A stretch of DNA of 36,957 bases from Rubrobacter sp. (GTDB taxonomy: Bacteria; Actinomycetota; Rubrobacteria; Rubrobacterales; Rubrobacteraceae). Position 1 is the stretch's first letter, and each line of letters begins with the position of its first letter. Of the stretch, positions 8,186-14,497 are shown in pieces. The DNA lies in the NCBI GenBank assembly GCA_013697825.1, contig JACCWD010000079.1:1-36957 (forward strand), read 5' to 3'. The notes below the pieces were generated by a model. That model saw nothing but the letters and a program-made list of their open reading frames with translations. It made no database searches and was not told where the DNA came from. The translations under genes and the position numbers were made by a program.

Positions 8186-9097
8186 CTAAAACTTGAGGCT
8201 TCTTCTTTTTGCGAACCCCCACACCATCCCCGCCGCCGCGACTTCGGCGAGCGTCTGCCAGAGCCGGGAAAGCACCGTGAGAAGCGCGGCGACCGACGCC
8301 GGGAAGACGAGCGCGAGGATGACGAAGAGGATGCCTTCCTTCACCCCCAGCCCGCTCGGCGTGACGAACGAGAGGAACCCGACCTCCCACGCGAAGGCGT
8401 ACCCCCCGACGAGGAGCGCGACCTCCGCGAACTCCACCGGGGCGACCGAGGCGGCGAGCGAGGCGAAGGCGAGTCCGAGAAGAACCCACCCGCCCACGTA
8501 ATAAACGAGGAGAGCCATCACCCGCCCGAACGGAAGCGTCGCCGGGAGCGGCTCGCGGCCCATCCTCCGAAGCGCGACGTTCGAGATCCGCCCGAACACG
8601 GCGGGGTGGAGGAGGGCGAGTCCGACGGGGGCGAGGGCGACGAGGAGGAGCGCATAGTTTTCGTACTCGAACGGCGGCCAAAACGGAACCGTCGCCGCCG
8701 TCACGAGGAGCGCGCCTATGAGGATGAGGGCGTTCTCGTAAACCATGCTCGCGAGCGTCGTCCGGGCCGGGATGCCGCGCCTCTGGCAAAGCCCGACCCG
8801 CCCGGCGACCATCGCGACGTTGCCGGGGACGTACCGGCCGAGGATCGAGGCGAACCATATCGCCGCCGAGTCCGAGCGGTCGAGCGGGTCGCCGAAGCTG
8901 TGCATCACGAGCCGCCATCCGCCCCATTGCTGCGCGTAATACGCGAAGATGAGCACGACCGAGAGCGCGAGGTACGAGAAATCGAAGCTCCACTCGTACT
9001 CGCGAACCTCGCTCCACCCCCCGATGACCGCCCTCGCGAGGAAGACCGCCGCGATGATGATGAGCGCCGGAGCGAGGATCTTCTTCGCGGTTTTCAC
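8186..9097 (-). CDS. Lysylphosphatidylglycerol synthase-like integral membrane protein (UPF0104 type)
   Basis: A protein of about 303 residues with seven or eight predicted membrane helices. It resembles the flippase-like membrane half of MprF / the UPF0104 family, with the characteristic LGRYVPGNVAMVAGRVGL segment (about 85-102) and the C-terminal FVTPSGLGVKEGILF. There is no synthase (aminoacyl-transfer) domain, so it is better seen as a lipid-translocating or glycolipid-associated membrane protein. The start chosen is GTG at 9097, just before the first helix (VKTAKKILAPALIII). The frame is open to 9307, but the extra residues are arginine/proline-rich and unlikely. The GTG overlaps the stop of a small upstream ORF (GTGA), indicating translational coupling. 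Confidence 0.83.
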   Translation of the reverse strand: MKTAKKILAPALIIIAAVFLARAVIGGWSEVREYEWSFDFSYLALSVVLIFAYYAQQWGGWRLVMHSFGDPLDRSDSAAIWFASILGRYVPGNVAMVAGRVGLCQRRGIPARTTLASMVYENALILIGALLVTAATVPFWPPFEYENYALLLVALAPVGLALLHPAVFGRISNVALRRMGREPLPATLPFGRVMALLVYYVGGWVLLGLAFASLAASVAPVEFAEVALLVGGYAFAWEVGFLSFVTPSGLGVKEGILFVILALVFPASVAALLTVLSRLWQTLAEVAAAGMVWGFAKRRSLKF

Positions 9098-9273
9098 GCG
9101 AAACCCCCATCGCTTCGCGGGGCAAGTCCCTTTGTCGGCCGCTTCGCCCCGGCGCGTTCCCGGCGAGGCATCCGCTCCTCGACGAAGTGTCTCCTCCGGC
9201 GGCTCGCCGGGCTGTCGCGTATCGCGTCGCGGAGAATGAGGGCGAGATCCGTGTCCGGCGTCACGCGGAACAT
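9094..9273 (-). CDS. Putative 59-residue protein coupled to the LPG-synthase-like gene
   Basis: The ATG at 9273 opens a 59-codon frame whose first 35 codons have almost uniform G/C in third position, as in neighbouring genes. The peptide starts MFRVTPDTDLALILRDAIRD and turns basic toward the end. Its TGA overlaps the GTG of the following gene as GTGA, an arrangement used for coupled translation in this window. No homolog is recognised and the ribosome-binding site (GAGAG) is weak. It could be noise in GC-rich DNA. The remaining gap to the GT4 stop (9274-9467) shows no feature. Confidence 0.35.
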   Translation of the reverse strand: MFRVTPDTDLALILRDAIRDSPASRRRRHFVEERMPRRERAGAKRPTKGLAPRSDGGFA

Positions 9274-9467
9274 CGGTGCTCTCTTCGTGAAACGCCTCAC
9301 CGAGCACGTCGCTTCGCGACTCCGAATGGACGGATTTCTTCGCCCGGAAGCCTCTTCGCCGTCGTCCGCTTTTCCGAAAGAGCGGCCCCGACGAAAGACG
9401 TTTCGACGACCCGCATTCACGGCATGGTGTGCCGGAGGGATTCGGCGGGTCGAGATCCCGCCTCGCG

Positions 9468-10664
9468 TCATACGCGACCGCCTTCGTATATTTCGAGGTG
9501 CTTCTCGACGATGGAGTCCCACGAGAAGAGCCTCTTCGCCCGTTCCCGACCCGCCTCCCCGAGTCGCCGCGCGAGCCCGTCGTCCCCGATGACGCGAAGG
9601 AGCGCGTCCGCGAGGGCTTTCGGGTCGTCGTGGGGGATGAGGAGTCCCGTCTTTCCGTCCTCCACCGCGTCGGGGATGCCGCCGAGGCCGCTCGCCACGA
9701 CGGGCTTCCCGTGGCTCATTGCCTCGATGAGGACGACCCCGAGTCCCTCCGTCTCGCCCCGCGAGTCTATGATCGCCGGGAGGCAAAAAACCGCGCACCT
9801 CGCGTAAAGGTCGGCGAGTTTTTCGTTCAAGAGCCGTCCGGCGAGCTCGACGACGTCCCCGACTTTCCGCCTTTCGACCTCTCGGGCGAGGGCTTTCTCG
9901 TCCTCACCGCCGCCCACGATGACGACGCGGGCCTTTCCCCGGAGCCGCTCCGCCGCCCGCACGAGGACGGGGAAGCCTTTCCGCTCGACGATCCTCCCGA
10001 CCGCGAGGACGACGGGGAGTCCGCCGGAAGGGTCGGTATCTTCCTTTGGGTTCCTGGAGAGATCCACGGCCCCGCGCGGCGGCCCCCACGGGATGACGCG
10101 AGGGGAAACCCCGGTGAGTTCGCGCACCGTGTCCGCGGTGCTCCGCGAGTTCGAGATCGCCGCGTCGAGGTTGCGCGTGATCCATTTCAGAACCGGACGA
10201 TAATGCCCTTTCCGCTTCGCGAGCGCGACCTCCGCCCCGTGGAAGGAGGCGACGAGCCGGGGCTTCCCCTTCGACGCCCACGCTCCGGCTTGGGCGGGAA
10301 GCCCCATCGGGAGGGGCCAATGGGAGTGGATGACGTCGTACCGGTTCTTTCTCGCGAGCTTCGCCGCCGCGGCCATCCCCGCCCCGACGAGGGCGAAGGC
10401 GGGGAGGGCGAGGTCGCTTCGAGCGGCCATTTTGTTCATCGCCCCGGCCTCGTGGGTAACGACCTCGCGGTTCTTTGTGAAGTACCGGTATCGGTGAATC
10501 GGAATTCCGTGGAGGGTGTGGCTCGCCAGTCCGGCGTATGTCGGGGCGAGGACTTCGATGTCCACGTTCTTCTCCCGGAGGACCATCGTGAGCTCGAGGA
10601 GCCACGGGACTTGATCGTCGCCCTCGAAGCGCGGGAAGGTGGAAGTCACGACGAGAACCCTCAC
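9468..10664 (-). CDS. GT4-family glycosyltransferase
   Basis: The 398-residue product is a GT-B fold retaining glycosyltransferase. The N-terminal domain opens with MRVLVVTSTFPRFEGDDQVPW (typical GT4 start with the glycine/aspartate acceptor loop), then SHWPLPMGLPAQ and SFHGAEVA. The C-terminal nucleotide-sugar domain begins at VVLAVGRIVERKGFPVLVRA and carries EGLGVVLIEAMSHGKPVVAS, the EX7E-type donor-binding motif, and GKTGLLIPHDDP. It probably adds a hexose to a lipid or polysaccharide at the inner membrane face. It begins 4 nt after the HepT stop, so it is almost surely co-transcribed with the GT2, MntA and HepT genes upstream. Confidence 0.93.
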   Translation of the reverse strand: MRVLVVTSTFPRFEGDDQVPWLLELTMVLREKNVDIEVLAPTYAGLASHTLHGIPIHRYRYFTKNREVVTHEAGAMNKMAARSDLALPAFALVGAGMAAAAKLARKNRYDVIHSHWPLPMGLPAQAGAWASKGKPRLVASFHGAEVALAKRKGHYRPVLKWITRNLDAAISNSRSTADTVRELTGVSPRVIPWGPPRGAVDLSRNPKEDTDPSGGLPVVLAVGRIVERKGFPVLVRAAERLRGKARVVIVGGGEDEKALAREVERRKVGDVVELAGRLLNEKLADLYARCAVFCLPAIIDSRGETEGLGVVLIEAMSHGKPVVASGLGGIPDAVEDGKTGLLIPHDDPKALADALLRVIGDDGLARRLGEAGRERAKRLFSWDSIVEKHLEIYEGGRV

Positions 10665-10668
10665 CGCT

Positions 10669-11010
10669 TCATCCCCCGCTTTCGAGGATGCTTCGGAGTT
10701 TCGGGACGAGTGGAGGAAGATTTTGCTTCACCGTGTCCCACACGGTTTCCGTGTCCATGCCAAAGTATCTGTGGGCGGCGACGTTCCTCATGCCTCTCAT
10801 GCTCGACCACGGCACATCCGGGTTTTCCTCCCGTACTCCCTCAGGAATATGCCCCGCCGCCTCTCCGATGGTGATGAGGTTCCGTTCGACGGCGTCGAGA
10901 GTTTTTTCATCCCCGGCGAACTCCGCGTAATTCATGCTCGCTGTATGGCGTTCGATCTTTTCTACGGAGTCGATTATGTCTTGTATGCGTAGTCGCCATT
11001 CTCTAGGCAA
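10669..11010 (-). CDS. hepT: HepT-like ribonuclease toxin (DUF86)
   Basis: The 113-residue all-helical protein carries the HEPN RNase motif RX4HXY: Arg75, His80 and Tyr82 in RNVAAHRYFG. HepT toxins cleave RNA and are neutralised by adenylylation of the HXY tyrosine by the partner MntA-type nucleotidyltransferase (type VII toxin-antitoxin). The partner gene is directly upstream and overlaps this gene by 8 bp (11003-11010), matching the known MntA-HepT order. The stop lies 4 nt before the GT4 start. All motif residues are intact, so it looks functional. Confidence 0.9.
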   Translation of the reverse strand: MPREWRLRIQDIIDSVEKIERHTASMNYAEFAGDEKTLDAVERNLITIGEAAGHIPEGVREENPDVPWSSMRGMRNVAAHRYFGMDTETVWDTVKQNLPPLVPKLRSILESGG

Positions 11011-11302
11011 CGAAAACTCTCTCTTCCAATATCCGTTTCTTCAGTTGGGGTTTTAGCGAATCCACGGTTCCCACGTCCACCGCTTGTCCCAGTATTTGCT
11101 CCAGATAAGACTGCAATTCCACTTGCTGGAACAGACCGAAATGGTGATCTTTGTGATCAACCTCAATTAGTACGTCCACGTCGCTTTCGGGGCCGGCCTC
11201 GTCGCGGGCGGTCGAGCCGAAGAGGTATATGTGTTTGACTCCACGCTTTTTCAACTCGTCCCGATGTTCGGCGATGATTCGTGTCGCTTCCTCGCGTCTC
11301 AT
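11003..11302 (-). CDS. mntA: MntA-like nucleotidyltransferase antitoxin
   Basis: A 99-residue minimal nucleotidyltransferase. The active-site signature GSX10DXD is complete: Gly29-Ser30 in LFGSTARD and Asp41/Asp43 in SDVDVLIE, with a candidate third carboxylate at Asp76 (AVDVGT). In this family it transfers AMP to the tyrosine of HepT to silence it. The ATG at 11302 overlaps the stop of the GT2 gene by 4 bp (11299-11302), and its own 3' end overlaps hepT by 8 bp, so it is translationally embedded in a glycosyltransferase operon. No separate promoter is evident. Confidence 0.9.
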   Translation of the reverse strand: MRREEATRIIAEHRDELKKRGVKHIYLFGSTARDEAGPESDVDVLIEVDHKDHHFGLFQQVELQSYLEQILGQAVDVGTVDSLKPQLKKRILEERVFVA

Positions 11303-12327
11303 GGGCTTTCGGGGGCGCGGCGGTGGGAAGTTTCGTTTCTCTCCTCGCCCCGGCGTTCGCTCGCTATGCTGTACGGCGGGTCGGAGGCTGCGTAGCTCGT
11401 GCGGGCGATGAGTTCGGCGATGAGGCCGAACGAGACGCTTTGCACGCCGACGATGATGAGGAGAACGCCGAGGATGAGGAGCGGCCTCTCGCCGATGCCG
11501 TATCCGGCGACCCAAAGCGCCGAGAGGTACGCGCATATCACGATGCCGAGCGAGGAGAACCCTATCCCGACGCCGCCGAAGAGATGGAGCGGCCTCCGCT
11601 GGTAAATTCCCAAAAACACGATGCTCACGAGGTCGAACATGCCTCGTATATACCGCTCGATGCCGAACTTCGAGCTTCCGCCGCCCCTCTCGCGGTGGTT
11701 GACGGCGTCCTCCCCGACCCGGAAGCCCCGGTAGTGGGCTAGCACGGGGATGTACCGATGGAGCTCGCCGTAAAGCGTGACTTCCTCGACGACCTCGCGG
11801 CGATACACCTTCAGACCGCAGTTGAAATCGTTCAGCTTCACCCCGGTCAGGAATTGCGTCGTCCGGTTGAAGAGCTTCGATGGGATGCGCTTCTCCATCG
11901 GGTCTTTGCGGGTTTTCTTCCAGCCGGAGACGAGGTCGAGGTCGTCCTCGAAGAGCTTGTTTAGGAGGCGCGGTATCTCGGCGGGGTCGTCTTGGAGATC
12001 GGCGTCCATCGTGGCGACCGTCGAGAAGCGGCTCCTTGCGAAGCCCGCGCCGAGCGCCGCGCTCTTGCCGAAGTTCCGCCGGAAGTGGACGATGTGCGCG
12101 TTCGGGGAATTCTCCGAGATGCCTTCGAGGATCCCTCCGGTCTCGTCGGTCGAGCCGTCGTCCACGTATATGACTTCGTGCGGGATGCCGCGGAGGGCGG
12201 CCTCCACCTCGGCGTGGGTCTTCGCGATGCACTCGGCCTCGTTGTAGACCGGGATCACGACGGACACCCCGTCGAAGGACTCGCGCGAGACTATGGAAGA
12301 GCCGTATTCGGAGATTTCGCTTTGCAT
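11299..12327 (-). CDS. GT2-family glycosyltransferase (dolichyl-phosphate-mannose-synthase-like, with two C-terminal TM helices)
   Basis: The 342-residue product has the GT-A core: VVIPVYNE (23-30), YVDDGSTDET (54-63) and the DXD-type metal site TMDADLQDDP (106-115). An FNCGLKVYRREV acceptor-loop segment follows, then two membrane helices near the C-terminus. This is the architecture of bacterial GtrB/ArnC-like enzymes that charge undecaprenyl phosphate with a sugar. The ATG at 12327 is preferred; the frame is open far upstream but that stretch is non-coding in character. A perfect TATACT lies 10 nt upstream, and there is no Shine-Dalgarno site. It is the first gene of the run with MntA, HepT and GT4. 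Confidence 0.93.
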   Translation of the reverse strand: MQSEISEYGSSIVSRESFDGVSVVIPVYNEAECIAKTHAEVEAALRGIPHEVIYVDDGSTDETGGILEGISENSPNAHIVHFRRNFGKSAALGAGFARSRFSTVATMDADLQDDPAEIPRLLNKLFEDDLDLVSGWKKTRKDPMEKRIPSKLFNRTTQFLTGVKLNDFNCGLKVYRREVVEEVTLYGELHRYIPVLAHYRGFRVGEDAVNHRERGGGSSKFGIERYIRGMFDLVSIVFLGIYQRRPLHLFGGVGIGFSSLGIVICAYLSALWVAGYGIGERPLLILGVLLIIVGVQSVSFGLIAELIARTSYAASDPPYSIASERRGEERNETSHRRAPESP

Positions 12328-12337
12328 AACGCGAGAG

Positions 12338-12343
12338 AGTATA
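12338..12343 (-). promoter_or_regulatory. -10 box (TATACT) 10 nt before the GT2 start
   Basis: TATACT on the minus strand matches the -10 consensus in five of six positions and ends 10 nt before the ATG at 12327, so the leader would be only a few bases. It is the best candidate promoter for the GT2-mntA-hepT-GT4 run. Confidence 0.5.
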
Positions 12344-12686
12344 TCGCAAGCCCCTCGCGTCCCGGAAACGTTTGCCCCGGATAATTCACGAGACTGCTCG
12401 GAAGCCGGGAGGTCGCGTCGCCCCGCGTTCCGCTCCACTCGCTTCGGGCGTCGGGTTTGCCATCGGCTTCCTTCCCCCGGACGCCCCCCCTCCCCGCCTT
12501 GCGGACTCCCGCCGATCTCGACCGCAGCGGGATTCGACGGCGGACACCCCGATACCGTGCCTTCCCCGACTCCCGTTTCTTCCGGCTTTCGACGTTCGGG
12601 AAAGAGCCACATCCCGGAAATGTTTGACGGAGAGCCGACCACTGAGGGGGATGCCCGCGACCCGCGCGTCTCCGCAGCCCGGCCTT
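12344..12686. other. Intergenic stretch without recognised gene
   Basis: About 340 bp lie between the GT2 promoter and the 3' end of the HD-GYP-like gene. Open frames exist on both strands but are arginine/proline-rich and lack starts with ribosome sites. A short imperfect repeat is present: CCCGGAAACGTTTG near 12360 and CCCGGAAATGTTTG near 12613. I see no terminator, tRNA or RNA motif. Confidence 0.4.
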
Positions 12687-14078
12687 TCAGACTATGCGGA
12701 GCGAGGCCGAAGTGTCTCCACCGTCGGATTTCGATGGCGCGGAGAAGGCGAAGCGTTCGTCGGATGCGGCGGCGTAGTTTTCGTCTTCGCGGTCGAGGAC
12801 GCGGAGGAGGGCTTTCACGACCTCGGCGTCGAGGCTCCTTCCGGAGAGGCCCGTGAGTTCCATGCGCGCTTCGTGGGGTGTGAGAGCGGAGGATTGCGGG
12901 GCGGCGAGGATCCTCGCGGAATAATTCGTCGCGGCGGCGAGGATGCGGGCTTCGAGGGGGATCCACTGTCCTTTCAGGCGATCCGGGTACCCCGTCCCGT
13001 CCACCCGCTCATGGTGCCACCGCACCCACTTCGCCGCCTCCCCGAAGCCCGGCGCTCCGGAGAGTATCCTCTCGCCCTCGGCGGCGTGGCGCTCGAGTGC
13101 CATCCTCCCGACGGAGTTCAGCTTCTCGGGGGGAGCCATGAAGACCTCGTCCGGCACGCCGACCATCCCGACATCCTGCAAAAGAGCGGCGACCCTCAAT
13201 CTCTCGACCCTCTCTTCGGGAAGCCCGAACTCCCTCCCGACATCCCCGGCGAACACCGATGAAGCGGCGGCGAGCCGCGCCGTGTATCCGTCCTTCGCCC
13301 CGACGGCCGCCACCATCCCCGCCGCGAAATTCACGCTCGAAGCGAGGAGGTCTGCGTTCGCTTTTCTCAAATCCTCGCTCTCGCGCTGATACTTGTGGAT
13401 GAGGTGGAGGGAGATGAGGGCCGCTGCCGCCCCCGCGAACAAAACGAGGGCCGCCGCCGGCCCGAACGCGACCATCACATACGCCGTCCCGAGGGCGGCG
13501 AGGACGGCGATTATATTGGCCGGTATGAGGGGGAGCATGGATTCCCGGAGCGTGTGGATAATCGGGGTGGAATATTTAACGCGCAACAACGCGGAGTTTA
13601 TGAGGGCGTCCAGAGCGTAATATGCAAAGCTCGCCGCCATGAAGCCGTAAACGACGGAGGCTTCGAAGACGCCGCTGAAGATCAACGGCTCGGGCATGAA
13701 CCAGAACAGGATCACACCGCCGGCAACTATGATCAACGTGTGGGTGGCCGCGCTGAACGCCGTGCGTAAACGCTCTCGGTAAAGCATGGATGGCGCGGCG
13801 ACCGCCAAAGCCCACATCGGCCCCAAAAGAACCAGCGAGGCGAGCACGGCGACATCAACCAACTCGACGCTGACTCTTCCGAAGTCCATCGGGAACCGTC
13901 TCGCAAGAGCGCAAACCAGAGCAAACACGGCGCACACCGCCAGAGCCTCCCAGCGGAACTGGAAGCCAAACAGATACACCCATCCCGCCAGAGCCGCGCA
14001 CGCCGACGCGCACAGCGCGTGGATGTAAGTATTTGCAGCTCCGGACTTCAAAAAGCTGAGCACCCTTTCATTCCCCAC
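12687..14078 (-). CDS. Membrane HD-GYP-like protein with degenerate metal site
   Basis: The 463-residue protein has an N-terminal membrane region with about seven hydrophobic segments (residues 15-225). A C-terminal HD-GYP domain (about 250-410) of the cyclic-di-GMP phosphodiesterase family follows. HHERVDGTGYP (355-365) and IPLEARI are intact and His331 of the middle motif is kept. However, the HD pair is QD (LLQDVG, 300-304), the upstream GHS.RV histidine is absent (GYTARLAAASS), and the closing aspartate of the usual VADxFDA motif is replaced (AATNYSA). It is therefore probably not a normal hydrolase and may act as a sensor or binding protein. The start is GTG at 14078; a TAAAAT -10 at 14108-14113 lies upstream. 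Confidence 0.82.
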   Translation of the reverse strand: MGNERVLSFLKSGAANTYIHALCASACAALAGWVYLFGFQFRWEALAVCAVFALVCALARRFPMDFGRVSVELVDVAVLASLVLLGPMWALAVAAPSMLYRERLRTAFSAATHTLIIVAGGVILFWFMPEPLIFSGVFEASVVYGFMAASFAYYALDALINSALLRVKYSTPIIHTLRESMLPLIPANIIAVLAALGTAYVMVAFGPAAALVLFAGAAAALISLHLIHKYQRESEDLRKANADLLASSVNFAAGMVAAVGAKDGYTARLAAASSVFAGDVGREFGLPEERVERLRVAALLQDVGMVGVPDEVFMAPPEKLNSVGRMALERHAAEGERILSGAPGFGEAAKWVRWHHERVDGTGYPDRLKGQWIPLEARILAAATNYSARILAAPQSSALTPHEARMELTGLSGRSLDAEVVKALLRVLDREDENYAAASDERFAFSAPSKSDGGDTSASLRIV

Positions 14079-14107
14079 ACCGACTCGACAAGAGTTCCAC
14101 GCGCCGG

Positions 14108-14113
14108 ATTTTA
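14108..14113 (-). promoter_or_regulatory. Candidate -10 box (TAAAAT) for the HD-GYP-like gene
   Basis: TAAAAT on the minus strand would start transcription near 14100, giving a leader of about 22 nt before the GTG at 14078. No clear -35 box. Confidence 0.4.
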
Positions 14114-14485
14114 GAGCATGACAAATCCCTTGTATAGTGCTGCGGGACTCTTTACGCGGAGCTTTCTTGAGAATTTATTTGTTTACCAAGCGTTGCTTTT
14201 CGGCATCTCATCCTCCATTCTGATTCCGGCGTGGACAACGTCGCATGGACTTTACGCAAAGCCTCGATTACCAAGCGTTGCTCTTAGGCATTCTACACCT
14301 CCCTCATGCTTTGAAGAGTGGGCGGCGATGGGCAGCGCGGAACCCGATGGCTTCCAAACCACTCACCCCCAGTCCTCTTCGAGACGTCAGTTACTAACCG
14401 TTGATTATCGTGGCTAAGCGGGGCGATTGGAAGTGAAGGCGTCGGGGTTCGTACCGGATTTTCATCGAATTTCACGCCTCGTGAC
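14114..14485. repeat. AT-richer intergenic region with imperfect direct repeat
   Basis: This 370-bp gap between divergent genes is clearly richer in A/T than its surroundings. TACCAAGCGTTGCT occurs exactly at 14184-14197 and 14269-14282. Around these cores the similarity extends downstream (to about 14216 and 14302, GGCAT and the CCTCC end) and upstream to GGAC plus TTTACGC (from 14145 and from 14247), with a 15-nt length difference. No protein-coding frame is convincing. It may be a decayed mobile element, a regulatory region or imported DNA; I cannot decide. Confidence 0.45.
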
Positions 14486-14491
14486 TAAAAT
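14486..14491 (+). promoter_or_regulatory. -10 box (TAAAAT) 6 nt before GTG: leaderless candidate
   Basis: TAAAAT ends 6 nt before the GTG at 14498, with no ribosome-binding site in between. The expected start of transcription falls on the G of the start codon or one base before it. Confidence 0.5.
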
Positions 14492-14497
14492 AGGCGC

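Noticed and set aside
9098-9307. N-terminal extension of the LPG-synthase-like protein to 9307
   Set aside because: The added residues are Arg/Pro/Gly-rich, precede the first membrane helix without a role, and the alternative frame in this stretch has better coding character.
8090-9592. 500-codon plus-strand frame antisense to the LPG-synthase-like and GT4 genes
   Set aside because: It is extremely rich in Arg, Glu, Pro and Asp, lacks hydrophobic cores and covers two well-supported minus-strand genes.
12613-12630. Short repeat CCCGGAAAYGTTTG (also near 12360) as an IS boundary
   Set aside because: There are only two imperfect 14-nt matches in direct orientation, with no transposase or target duplication between them.
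14068-14100. Ten-residue leaderless mini-ORF (GTG to TGA) before the HD-GYP-like gene
   Set aside because: The GTG is 7 nt after a TAAAAT box and the frame overlaps the start of the real gene out of frame. It could be a leader peptide, but one short chance frame is not enough evidence.
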